Below are positions 52,303-59,846 of a stretch of 64,000 nt of DNA, piece after piece. A program made the position numbers and the translations under genes. Source of the DNA: DATLFA01 sp035525225 (GTDB lineage: Bacteria; Actinomycetota; Acidimicrobiia; Acidimicrobiales; WLNW01); the NCBI GenBank assembly GCA_035525225.1, contig DATLFA010000063.1, positions 1-64,000 of the forward strand, in the 5' to 3' direction. Numbering within the stretch: position 1 is the stretch's first letter; every line of letters begins with the position of its first letter. Below the pieces are notes generated by a model, which was not told the origin of the DNA, searched no databases, and was given only the letters and a program-made list of their open reading frames with translations.

Positions 52303-53455
52303 TGATGATCTCCAGTACTGCGAGCAATCCCGAGGCGGCGTGCTGCTGGTCGTCGATCTGCGTCTTGCCGTGGTGCAGCCAGGTGCCCTGCACGGCATCC
52401 GGTCGCACGTAGCTCTGCGCCTCGCGCTCGTCGATCTGGCGCTCGACGAGTAGGCCGGCCGCGCATTCGGCGCGCTCGGCCAACACGTCGGCGTCGCCCT
52501 GCAACCGCGGGTCGCGGCTGCTGGCCCGCCACAGCGCACCCAATGCCTCGGTCAACGTTCCCACACCGGCGGCCAGCGCCTGATCGCCGCGGGTCAGCTT
52601 GGAGAACCACGAGTTCGTCCGCTGCGACTCATAGCGGATCTGGAGTGATTCGAGTTCGCCGACGCGACGCGCGTATGCCGCCTCGTCACGATCGAGTGCC
52701 CGCCACGTCGTGATCTCGGCCAGAGCGTACGAGGACCAGTGGTCAGGTATCGGGGGGAACCATCCCTCGACCTCGTCGCGCTCGGTCGCGACATAGTGCA
52801 GCACACGGTCGACGATGCGGTCCCATCCTTCGGTGGGGGCCAGTAGATGCATCCGGCTCAGTGCCCACAGCGTCTCCCCGGTGAAGAACGGCGAGAACTC
52901 ATCGGGAATCGGGCGGCCGGTGGCCGGATCCCACTTCTCCGCGACCGATCCGTTGGGGAACACATTCACCGCGAGGAAGCGGGCCAGTCCCCGCATGGTG
53001 TCGAGATCGGTTGGGCTCTCGTAGCTGAGGGCGGCGAGCCACAGGGCGGACGCGCCGGTTTCGAGAGGTGTCGACGCGTCGCCGCCGCCGAGTGCGGTCC
53101 AACCGTCTCGTTGCACCAGAAACCTGCGGGCGTACTCATTGGCTCGTTGCGCGGGCGGGCCGGCGCCCTCGAAGCCCGCCGCGGCCGCCTGGTTGAGCGC
53201 GACGATGAGCCCGGCGTGGCGAACGAGCTCGTAGACGGCGACGTCGCGATCGGTCACGGTGTCGTAGCGGTAGATCCAGCGGCCGTCGTCGCCCTGCGTA
53301 CGCGTCGCCCACGCGATCGTCTCGTCGATGGCGTGGCGCAGCGAGGCATCGGTGACGGGGGCGCAATGTTCGGGCTGCGCGATGAATAGTCGGACCCCGG
53401 CCGCGGTGATCGCCCATGCGACCAAACCCTTGCGTAGCCGTCGTCCGTACTTCAC
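52295..53455 (-). CDS. Membrane-anchored alpha/alpha-toroid protein of unknown function
   Basis: 386 aa from the GTG at 53455. A short basic N terminus and one hydrophobic segment (GLVAWAITAAGVRLFI) suggest an anchor. The rest repeats helical pairs like terpene-cyclase or glycosidase toroids (ETIAWATRTQGDDGRWIYRYD, GASALWLAALSYES, FFTGETLWALSRMHLLAP, HWSSYALAEITTWRALDRDEAAYARRV). It is not the same family as the 33651-34721 protein, though the fold may be alike. It is translationally coupled to a MarC-like protein. Confidence 0.65.
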   Translation of the reverse strand: MKYGRRLRKGLVAWAITAAGVRLFIAQPEHCAPVTDASLRHAIDETIAWATRTQGDDGRWIYRYDTVTDRDVAVYELVRHAGLIVALNQAAAAGFEGAGPPAQRANEYARRFLVQRDGWTALGGGDASTPLETGASALWLAALSYESPTDLDTMRGLARFLAVNVFPNGSVAEKWDPATGRPIPDEFSPFFTGETLWALSRMHLLAPTEGWDRIVDRVLHYVATERDEVEGWFPPIPDHWSSYALAEITTWRALDRDEAAYARRVGELESLQIRYESQRTNSWFSKLTRGDQALAAGVGTLTEALGALWRASSRDPRLQGDADVLAERAECAAGLLVERQIDEREAQSYVRPDAVQGTWLHHGKTQIDDQQHAASGLLAVLEIING

Positions 53456-53485
53456 ACGCGCACAGTAGGGGCATAGCCTCGCCCC

Positions 53486-53911
53486 ATGAGCGAACTCTCC
53501 ACTACCGAACTGTCTCCTACGGCACAAGGCCAGCTCGCCACGATCCGCCGCGCCTTCGCCGGCATCGCCGAGTTCAGCGCCGACAAGATGCTCGAGCACT
53601 ACACCGACGACCTGGTGCTCGAGATGCCTTACACCGAACCGGCGGTGACGCTCGAAGGAAAGCCGACGATCCTGAAATATCTGCGGGGCGCGTTCAAGGT
53701 GTTCCACTTCTCGATCGACATCACCGACGTCCACGAGCTCGTCGACCCGACGATGCTGATCCTCGAGTACACGAGCAAAGGCACCGTCACCACGACCGGC
53801 AAGGTCTACGCCAACCGCTACGTCGGCGTGTACTGGTTCCGCGACGACAAGATCTGCCGCGTGCGTGAGTACTTCAACCCTGCGGTGACGGCGGAGGCGC
53901 TCGCCCCCTGA
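53486..53911 (+). CDS. SnoaL-like / ketosteroid-isomerase-fold protein
   Basis: 141 aa. The NTF2-like cone fold is suggested by IRRAFAGIAEFSADKMLEHYTDDLVLEMPYTEP, GKPTILKYLRGAF and RYVGVYWFRDDKICRVREYFNP. Family members isomerise, cyclise or dehydrate ring compounds. It is the first of three such proteins within 6 kb (also 56083 and 58911). Confidence 0.82.
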   Translation: MSELSTTELSPTAQGQLATIRRAFAGIAEFSADKMLEHYTDDLVLEMPYTEPAVTLEGKPTILKYLRGAFKVFHFSIDITDVHELVDPTMLILEYTSKGTVTTTGKVYANRYVGVYWFRDDKICRVREYFNPAVTAEALAP

Positions 53912-53921
53912 GGCAGCGGCG

Positions 53922-54473
53922 TCAATACTTCGGGTACGTGTCGGTCAGCAGCATCGTGTAGGCGGAGGTCTGCAACGAGTATCGCTGGAACTTGAGCAGG
54001 AAGTCGAACATCCCCCTCGGATGTTTGCCCGTGATCACGATCGCGAACCACGAGACGATCCACACGACGAACGCGGCGATGCCGATCAGCGCGGCGAGGA
54101 TGATTGCCGGAATCGCCCAGATGATCCGAAGGGCGGTGGTCAGACGGTTCACCGATTCGTCGTACTCGAGGATGTAGCGCGACGGCACCGCGCCCTGCTC
54201 GGTGAGAAACGGCGGGAACACGTCGTGCAGCAGACCGACGTAGGACCCCGTGCGGCTGCCGTAGGCCTCGGACGCGACCGTGAAATCCCAGATCCCCTTG
54301 TTGCGCTTGCCGGTGAAGACGCAGATGAACCATTGGACGACCGCGGCCAACTGCGCCACGCGATTCCACAAGCCATAGAGGATCAGGTGCGGGATCGCGA
54401 GAAAGAAGCGAAACGCGCTGGTGAGACGATTTCGATCTTCGGTATACGTAACGTCGAATACGACTTGTTGCAT
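53922..54473 (-). CDS. DUF4389 membrane protein with internal duplication
   Basis: 183 aa from the ATG at 54473. Two halves align: NRLTSAFRFFLAIPHLIL and later FTGKRNKGIWDF, against NRLTTALRIIWAIPAIIL and ITGKHPRGMFDF. Each half has transmembrane segments followed by a conserved cytoplasmic-looking patch, so the protein is a fused tandem of two DUF4389 units. The function is unknown. It is convergent with the SnoaL-like gene at 53486. Confidence 0.85.
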   Translation of the reverse strand: MQQVVFDVTYTEDRNRLTSAFRFFLAIPHLILYGLWNRVAQLAAVVQWFICVFTGKRNKGIWDFTVASEAYGSRTGSYVGLLHDVFPPFLTEQGAVPSRYILEYDESVNRLTTALRIIWAIPAIILAALIGIAAFVVWIVSWFAIVITGKHPRGMFDFLLKFQRYSLQTSAYTMLLTDTYPKY

Positions 54474-54538
54474 TGCGTGGCCCCCACTGATTGTTGTGCG
54501 CCAACGTAGCTGGCCGCCCGGCAGCACCCAAAAGCCGC

Positions 54539-55294
54539 TCAGCGCAGGTGGCCCCGGCCGCCGTCGGCGAGCACGACGCTGCCGGTGACATAGCGGGCGA
54601 CATCGCTCGCCAAGAACACCGCCACCGGGCCGACATCACGCTCGGCGTCGCCCAGATAGCCGAGTGGGATCTCTTTGACGATCGTGTCGGCGGCGCTTCG
54701 ATTGGCGGTCGCCCATTGCTCCCACGCGGGCGACGTCGTCTGCGGGCTCAACGCGTTGACACGGATGCCCTCACCGCCCCACTCGACGGCTACGGTGCGC
54801 GTGAGACTGCGAATGGCGTTCTTCGTGGCGGCATAGAGCGCGAAACCGGACGTGTCGGTCTTGAGCATCACCGACGACACGACGTTGATCACGCTGGCGC
54901 CCCGCGTGAGATGCGGACGCGCCGCCTTCATGAAGTTGAACACGCCGAGCAACCCCGTCGACCACAACGTCTCGATGTCGTCGTCGGTTATGTCGAGAAC
55001 TGCGCCGGGGACGACTTCGTGCGCATTGTTGACGACGATGTCGAGTCGTCCGAATGTGGCGATGCATTCGTCGACGGTTCTGGTCGCATCGTCTGGAATC
55101 GCGACATCGGCGATCGTCGCGAGCGCGGAGACACCGCGTGCGCGGACGTCGGCGGCGGTCCTCACGGCGCGGTCGACGTATTGATCGACGACGATAATCG
55201 ACGCGCCGGCGCTGGCCATGGCGAGCGCGATGCCGCGGCCCACCCCCTGGCCGGCGCCGGTGACGATCGCGATCTTGCCGGCCAGCGCGGTCAT
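54539..55294 (-). CDS. Short-chain dehydrogenase/reductase (complete active site)
   Basis: 251 aa. The Rossmann motif TGAGQGVGRGIALA, NNAH, catalytic Ser141 (VVSSV), Tyr154 and Lys158 (YAATK) are all present. The C-terminal LASDVARYVTGSVVLADGGRG is usual for the family. The Asp at the end of strand 2 (VVDQY) favours NAD(H). It is ATGA-coupled to a second SDR of identical length directly upstream. Confidence 0.9.
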   Translation of the reverse strand: MTALAGKIAIVTGAGQGVGRGIALAMASAGASIIVVDQYVDRAVRTAADVRARGVSALATIADVAIPDDATRTVDECIATFGRLDIVVNNAHEVVPGAVLDITDDDIETLWSTGLLGVFNFMKAARPHLTRGASVINVVSSVMLKTDTSGFALYAATKNAIRSLTRTVAVEWGGEGIRVNALSPQTTSPAWEQWATANRSAADTIVKEIPLGYLGDAERDVGPVAVFLASDVARYVTGSVVLADGGRGHLR

Positions 55295-56046
55295 CGCAAA
55301 TACCCACGGCCGCCGTCGAGCATCAGCGTGGTGCCGGTCAGGTAGTGCGCGTCGTCGCTGGCGAGAAAAACGACACCCGGCCCCACGTCGTGTTGCGGGT
55401 CGCCCAGATACTTGAGCGGGATCGACGCGAGGTTGATCCGGTACTCCTCGGGATGCTCCTCGCCCCACAGATCGAACGCCGGGCTCTTGGCCAAGGGAAT
55501 GACCATGTTGACGCGCACGCCGTGTGGGCCCCACTCCATCGCCGCGGTACGCGTGAGGCTGCGCAGCGCTTCCTTCGTCGACGCGTAGAAGCTGAACGTC
55601 GTCGTGTCGGGCTTGAGTCCCGTGGCCGCGCCGATGTTGACGACGCATCCGTTGGTGGCACGCAGCAGCTCGAAGCTCTCTTGCATGCACCGCAACGGCC
55701 CGGCGAAACCGCTCGTCCAGTCCTCGCGGGCGTCCTCGGCCGTGAGCTCGTCGAACATGCCCACCCGCGGTTCGTAGGCGGAGTTGACGAGGACGTCGAG
55801 CCGGCCCCAGGTGTTGCTGACCGTCGAGAGCGCGGCTCGGATCTGCATGCGGTTGGTGGCGTCGGCCACGATGGCGAGGGCATCGGCGCCGGCGGCGCGC
55901 AACTCGGCGGTGACCGCATCGAGCTTGGAGCGGGTGCGCCCGAGCACCACCACACGGGCGCCCGCCGCGCCGAGCGCCAGCGCGATGCCTCTGCCCACTC
56001 CTTGGCCCGCGCCGGTGACCAGAGCGACACGGTTGCCCAGTTCCAC
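55291..56046 (-). CDS. SDR paralogue lacking the catalytic serine
   Basis: 251 aa from the GTG at 56046, the same length as its downstream neighbour and clearly its paralogue. The cofactor motif TGAGQGVGRGIALA is present and Arg37 (VLGRTRS) suggests NADP(H). Tyr154 and Lys158 (YASTK) remain, but the catalytic Ser position 13 residues before Tyr is Ala141 (NIGAATG), and NNAG reads NSAY. It may be weakly active, work on a special substrate, or form a heteromer with the intact partner. It is divergent from the SnoaL-like gene at 56083. Confidence 0.88.
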   Translation of the reverse strand: MELGNRVALVTGAGQGVGRGIALALGAAGARVVVLGRTRSKLDAVTAELRAAGADALAIVADATNRMQIRAALSTVSNTWGRLDVLVNSAYEPRVGMFDELTAEDAREDWTSGFAGPLRCMQESFELLRATNGCVVNIGAATGLKPDTTTFSFYASTKEALRSLTRTAAMEWGPHGVRVNMVIPLAKSPAFDLWGEEHPEEYRINLASIPLKYLGDPQHDVGPGVVFLASDDAHYLTGTTLMLDGGRGYLR

Positions 56047-56082
56047 GAGCGGCACCCTATGTGTATCTGGTAGGCCAGTGCC

Positions 56083-56520
56083 ATGGATGACTACAGCGCC
56101 ATCTGCAATCTCGAAGGTCACTACGCGCACACGTGGGATACCGGAGACGCCGATGGCTGGGCCGCGCTGTTCACCAGTGACGGAGCGTTCGAGATGGTCG
56201 GGGTGGGTAGGCGGCCGACACGCCGGTTCGAAGGCACCGCCGCGCTCGCGCAGTTCTGCCGCGATATCCATAAGACCGTCAAGGGTCTGCACCTCATGCA
56301 CACCCCCGCCGTCGACGTGATCGGTGACAAAGCAGAATCATGGGTGCACTTCGAATTCCGCTCACGCGATCCGCGCGCGGGCCACGCCGAGTTGAGTTCC
56401 ACGATGGGCGTGTATCACGTGCACTACGTCCGTGTCGGCGCGGTTTGGCGCATGCACGAACGCATCGAGACCGCGGTCAGCCGCAACTCGGCGAGCTACT
56501 TCGCCATCCCCGAGGACTGA
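56083..56520 (+). CDS. SnoaL-like / NTF2-fold protein
   Basis: 145 aa. Typical sequence: CNLEGHYAHTWDTGDADGWAALFTSDGAFEM, then FEGTAALAQFCRDIHK, HLMHTPAVDVIGDKAESWVHF and VGAVWRMHERIETAV. This SnoaL_4-like pattern is common in steroid or aromatic degradation clusters. Three bases after its stop comes the double CoA-transferase gene, so the two are cotranscribed. Confidence 0.83.
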   Translation: MDDYSAICNLEGHYAHTWDTGDADGWAALFTSDGAFEMVGVGRRPTRRFEGTAALAQFCRDIHKTVKGLHLMHTPAVDVIGDKAESWVHFEFRSRDPRAGHAELSSTMGVYHVHYVRVGAVWRMHERIETAVSRNSASYFAIPED

Positions 56521-56523
56521 CAC

Positions 56524-58881
56524 GTGGTCGACCGGGGGCCGCTCGCCCACTTGCGCGTCGTCGAGGTCACCGACCTGCGCGGCGCGCTGTGCGGACGTAT
56601 CCTGGCCGATCTCGGCGCCGACGTGGTCAAGGTGCTGCGCCCGACGCTGGCACCCTCCGAATACGAGTCGACTGCGTATCGGTACCGCAACGCCAACAAA
56701 CGCGCCGCCGTCATCGTCCTGCACTCGACCGACGATCGCGCACGCTTCGATGCGCTTCTCGACGGCGCCGACGTGCTGATCGAAAACCTCGGCCCCGCGC
56801 AACAACGTGCGCATGAACTCGTGCCCGAGCAAGTCGCGCGGCGCCATCCGCGACTCGTGCAGGTGTCGCTCACCGACTTCGGGCTGAACGGGCCCCGCCG
56901 CGAGTGGCATCTCGAACCGCTCACCGCGCTCGCGGCATCGGGGACCATGTGGGCCACCGGGTTTCCCGACCGACCGCCGTGTTGGATGCCCGGCTACCTC
57001 GCCCACGACTGCGCGTCGGTCTACGGAGCGGTCGGTGCGCTGGCGGCGGTGCTCGACCGCGGTCGCAGCGGCCGCGGCCAACGCGTCGAGGTCAGCACCC
57101 AAGAGGCCGCGCTCGCCGGTACGACGCCATGGTCCGTCGCCATCGCGGACTACCTGCACATCAACCCCCGCCTCAACGCCAAGGGCACCCGCAGCGCCGA
57201 CGGCGCGTACTGGGTCTTGCCGGCGAAGGACGGTTGGGTGCGCACGGTCATCGGCACTCCGCGACAGTGGCAGGGCTTCGTCGAGCTGTGCGACAGTCCC
57301 GAAGCGTTCACCGATGCCGAATGGTCCAACCCGGGCTTTCGCCTTGCCAACGCGGATGTCGTGCGGATGATCGCGGAGACGTGCCTCACCGATCGGACGC
57401 GTGAAGAGTTGTTCGCGTCGGCGCGTGCACTCGGCACGACGATGGGGGTGCTGCACACGCCGTCGGAGTTCGTCGCGCACGAGCAGACGAAGTCACGCGG
57501 GTTCTTCGCGGCGACCGGCTTCGGGGGTTTGGGCGATGCGCCGTTCGCGAGTGCGCCGTACAAGTTGTCGGCAACGCCGGCGTCGTTACGTCGCGCCGCG
57601 CCGACTCCGCGTGATGCCGCGTCCTCCGAGGACGGCTTTGCGCCACAACCGTCGCGGTCCGCTCGCGGCGGCGCGGAGCAGGAGGAAGAGGAGGACGCGG
57701 GCCTGTTGCTCGCCGGCGTGCGCGTGGTCGAGTTCGGCATGGCGGCCGTGGTGCCCGAGACGTGTGGTGTGCTGTCCGAACTCGGCGCCGACGTGATCAA
57801 GGTCGAGTCGACGACGCATCCCGACGTGTTGCGATTGGCGAGCACCGGACTCAACAAGAACTTCACGTTCAACGCGGAGAGCAGAGGACGCGAGAGCGTC
57901 GCGATCGACCTCTCGACCGAGGGCGGCCGCGAACTCGCATTGCGGCTGTGTGCGACTGCCGACATCGTGGCCGAGAACTATCGCGGGGGAGTGCTCGATC
58001 GGCTGGGCCTCGGCTACGACACCGTCCGTGCGGTGAATCCGGCGGTGGTGTACGTGTCATCGCAGGGCTACGGGCGGGGCGGTCCCTATGGTGAGATGCC
58101 GGCGTTCGGCCCCCTCAACGCCGGCTTCGCCGGTCTGCATCACCTGTGGAGCGACCCCGACGCGCCCTATCCGTGCGGCACGTCGCTCAATCATCCGGAT
58201 CACATCGCGGGCAAGTTGCTGGCGGTCGCGGTGTTGGCCGCGTGGGTGCATCGCCAACGCACCGGTGAGGGGCAGCACGTCGACATGGCGCAAACCGAGG
58301 CCGCGGCCTACCTGATCGGTGAGGTGTACCTCGATGCTGCGCTCACGGGCGTCGACCCGGGAGCGCGCGGCAATCGCAGCGACGTCGCGGTGCCGCACGG
58401 CGTGTACCCGAGTGCAGGCGACGACGCGTGGATCGCGATCGCAGTACCGGATGACGCGACGTGGCGCGCCCTCGAGGCCGCGGTCGGTTGGCCGACGGAT
58501 GATTCGCTCGCGACGTTGCCGGCACGCCTCGCGGCGCGCGAGGCGATCGACGAACGCCTGACCGCGTGGACGTCGCTGCGGCCCGCAGCTCAGGCGGCAG
58601 AGGTGCTTCAGGCGGCCCACGTGTCGGCGATGCCGGTGATGGGCCCCTTCGATCATCATGGCGACCCGCACCTGACCGAGCGCGGCGCGATCGTGACGTT
58701 GCAGCATCCCGAAGTCGGTATCGAGCATCACGTGGCCAACCCGATTCGAATGGAGCTCGCGCAACGCGTCGCGGGCAGCGCGCCGTGTCTCGGCGCCGAT
58801 ACCGACAAAGTGTTGCGACGGTGGTTGGATTTGAGCGACGGCGAGATCGAATCGCTCGCAGCCGCGGGCGTGTGTCGGTGA
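56524..58881 (+). CDS. Tandem (fused) family III CoA-transferase, CaiB/BaiF type
   Basis: 785 aa, two CaiB-like domains (about 6-365 and 394-785) joined by an acidic linker (EQEEEEDAG). Usual proteins are about 400 aa and work as interlocked dimers, so this is a covalent pair. The second half has the catalytic Asp587 (GQHVDMAQTEA); the equivalent in the first half is Glu189 (GQRVEVSTQEA). Each half has the conserved LGADVVKV/LGADVIKV strand. It moves CoA between carboxylic acids, probably in the pathway served by the nearby SDR and SnoaL genes. Only the second half looks catalytically standard. Confidence 0.9.
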   Translation: MVDRGPLAHLRVVEVTDLRGALCGRILADLGADVVKVLRPTLAPSEYESTAYRYRNANKRAAVIVLHSTDDRARFDALLDGADVLIENLGPAQQRAHELVPEQVARRHPRLVQVSLTDFGLNGPRREWHLEPLTALAASGTMWATGFPDRPPCWMPGYLAHDCASVYGAVGALAAVLDRGRSGRGQRVEVSTQEAALAGTTPWSVAIADYLHINPRLNAKGTRSADGAYWVLPAKDGWVRTVIGTPRQWQGFVELCDSPEAFTDAEWSNPGFRLANADVVRMIAETCLTDRTREELFASARALGTTMGVLHTPSEFVAHEQTKSRGFFAATGFGGLGDAPFASAPYKLSATPASLRRAAPTPRDAASSEDGFAPQPSRSARGGAEQEEEEDAGLLLAGVRVVEFGMAAVVPETCGVLSELGADVIKVESTTHPDVLRLASTGLNKNFTFNAESRGRESVAIDLSTEGGRELALRLCATADIVAENYRGGVLDRLGLGYDTVRAVNPAVVYVSSQGYGRGGPYGEMPAFGPLNAGFAGLHHLWSDPDAPYPCGTSLNHPDHIAGKLLAVAVLAAWVHRQRTGEGQHVDMAQTEAAAYLIGEVYLDAALTGVDPGARGNRSDVAVPHGVYPSAGDDAWIAIAVPDDATWRALEAAVGWPTDDSLATLPARLAAREAIDERLTAWTSLRPAAQAAEVLQAAHVSAMPVMGPFDHHGDPHLTERGAIVTLQHPEVGIEHHVANPIRMELAQRVAGSAPCLGADTDKVLRRWLDLSDGEIESLAAAGVCR

Positions 58882-58910
58882 CAGCGGTCGAGAGCCGAGA
58901 AGGGAACTTC

Positions 58911-59363
58911 ATGAACCAGATACAAGAGGTGGCTGATCGACTCGCGTTGCGTGCCCTCGTCGAGCAGTACGCGAAGGGCGCCGACAACCGTTCGCCCGAG
59001 CTGTTCGGTGGCGCGTTCACGAAGGACGGTGTGCTCAACACCAGTCGTGGTGAGGTGCTGGGCAGTGAGGCGATCGCATCGCTCGCGCCCAAGCTCGGCC
59101 GCTATCGGGCGACGATGCACATGATCGGCAACCACTATGTCGACTTCGTCGACGACGACCACGCGACGGGCGAGACGTATTGCATGGCCAGTCACGTGTA
59201 TGACTCCGACGGCGTCGACCGCGTCTACGTCATGGCAATCCGCTATGAGGACGCGTACGTGCGGACCGCCGACGGATGGCGTATGAGTTCGCGCACGCTC
59301 AAGTTGCAGTGGGACGAAGATCGCCCGTTGCGCGAGGGTGACACGTCGAAGAAGCCGGGCTGA
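58911..59363 (+). CDS. SnoaL-like / NTF2-fold protein
   Basis: 150 aa from the ATG at 58911, preceded by AGAAGGGAA. DRLALRALVEQYAKGADNRSPELFGGAFTKDGVLNT, HMIGNHYVDFVDDDHATGETYC and the later DGWRMSSRTLKLQW fit the SnoaL_4 family. It is the third member in this cluster and lies 29 bp after the CoA-transferase. The substrate is unknown. Confidence 0.83.
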   Translation: MNQIQEVADRLALRALVEQYAKGADNRSPELFGGAFTKDGVLNTSRGEVLGSEAIASLAPKLGRYRATMHMIGNHYVDFVDDDHATGETYCMASHVYDSDGVDRVYVMAIRYEDAYVRTADGWRMSSRTLKLQWDEDRPLREGDTSKKPG

Positions 59364-59367
59364 GGGG

Positions 59368-59670
59368 CTATTGCCGACTCATCTCGAATTGCACTGCCGA
59401 GCGGTCGGCGATGTTGGGCACGATCACGTCGACGATCACCTGCTTGTGGTCCGGGTGGTCGCGATAGACGATGTAGTCGTCGAGCGTGGCGAAGTCGGCC
59501 ACGACCGCGAACTCGTAGTTGCCGTCGTTGACGCCGACATCGCGGCCGAACGCGTACGAAGCGATTGCCGGTATCGCAGCGGGCAGCTTCGCCAACGCCG
59601 CCTCGACCTCGCCGATCGTGCCCACGGACGTGCCGTCCTTCCAGCGAAACATGACGCAGTGACGGATCAT
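59368..59670 (-). CDS. Dabb (stress-responsive A/B barrel) domain protein
   Basis: 100 aa. MIRHCVMFRWKDGTSVGTIGEVEAALAKLP, FGRDVGVNDGNYEFAVVADFATLDDYIVYRDHPDHKQV are classic Dabb features: a ferredoxin-like dimeric barrel. Related proteins include olivetolic acid cyclase and small catabolic isomerases. It is convergent with the SnoaL-like gene, which ends five bases away. Confidence 0.9.
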   Translation of the reverse strand: MIRHCVMFRWKDGTSVGTIGEVEAALAKLPAAIPAIASYAFGRDVGVNDGNYEFAVVADFATLDDYIVYRDHPDHKQVIVDVIVPNIADRSAVQFEMSRQ

Positions 59671-59717
59671 TCGGGTTCTCCTCGACGGCCGTGGTCGGCG
59701 TTTCGGCCGCCGGGGCT

Positions 59718-59808
59718 ATCGTTACATCTCCACGCCGCGGGGTGGAGCCACGAGTACCGTCCGGTCAATGGCATCCCCGAAGGACTTTGCGCAGCAAACA
59801 TGAACGAT
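59718..59808 (+). ncRNA. Candidate structured leader RNA upstream of the CorC/CNNM pair
   Basis: Four nested or adjacent helices can be drawn in the 5' region of the gene starting at 59847. P1 ATCGTT (59718-59723) pairs AACGAT (59803-59808). Inside it lie P2 CTCCAC/GTGGAG (59728-59733/59742-59747), P3 GTCC/GGAC (59759-59762/59782-59785) and P4 TTTGC/GCAAA (59786-59790/59794-59798), a multi-branch junction. A G-run and CACCTACC follow before a start with a weak ribosome binding site. The gene type suggests an ion-sensing riboswitch, but the sequence matches no class I know, including M-box, yybP-ykoY, NiCo and fluoride. Confidence 0.5.
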
Positions 59809-59846
59809 TCGAGGGGGCACCTACCGGTTCTCGTCAGGCCCGCGCG

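Noticed and set aside
59691..59846. An upstream extension of the first CorC gene to an earlier start
   Set aside because: The extra 52 residues are basic and unstructured, the family begins at the first membrane helix, and this DNA folds as a likely RNA leader.
59718..59846. Known metal or fluoride riboswitch classes (M-box, yybP-ykoY, NiCo, crcB) for the CorC leader
   Set aside because: A partial likeness to fluoride (GGCATCC and CCTAC) lacks correct spacing, and the hallmark sequences of the other classes are absent.
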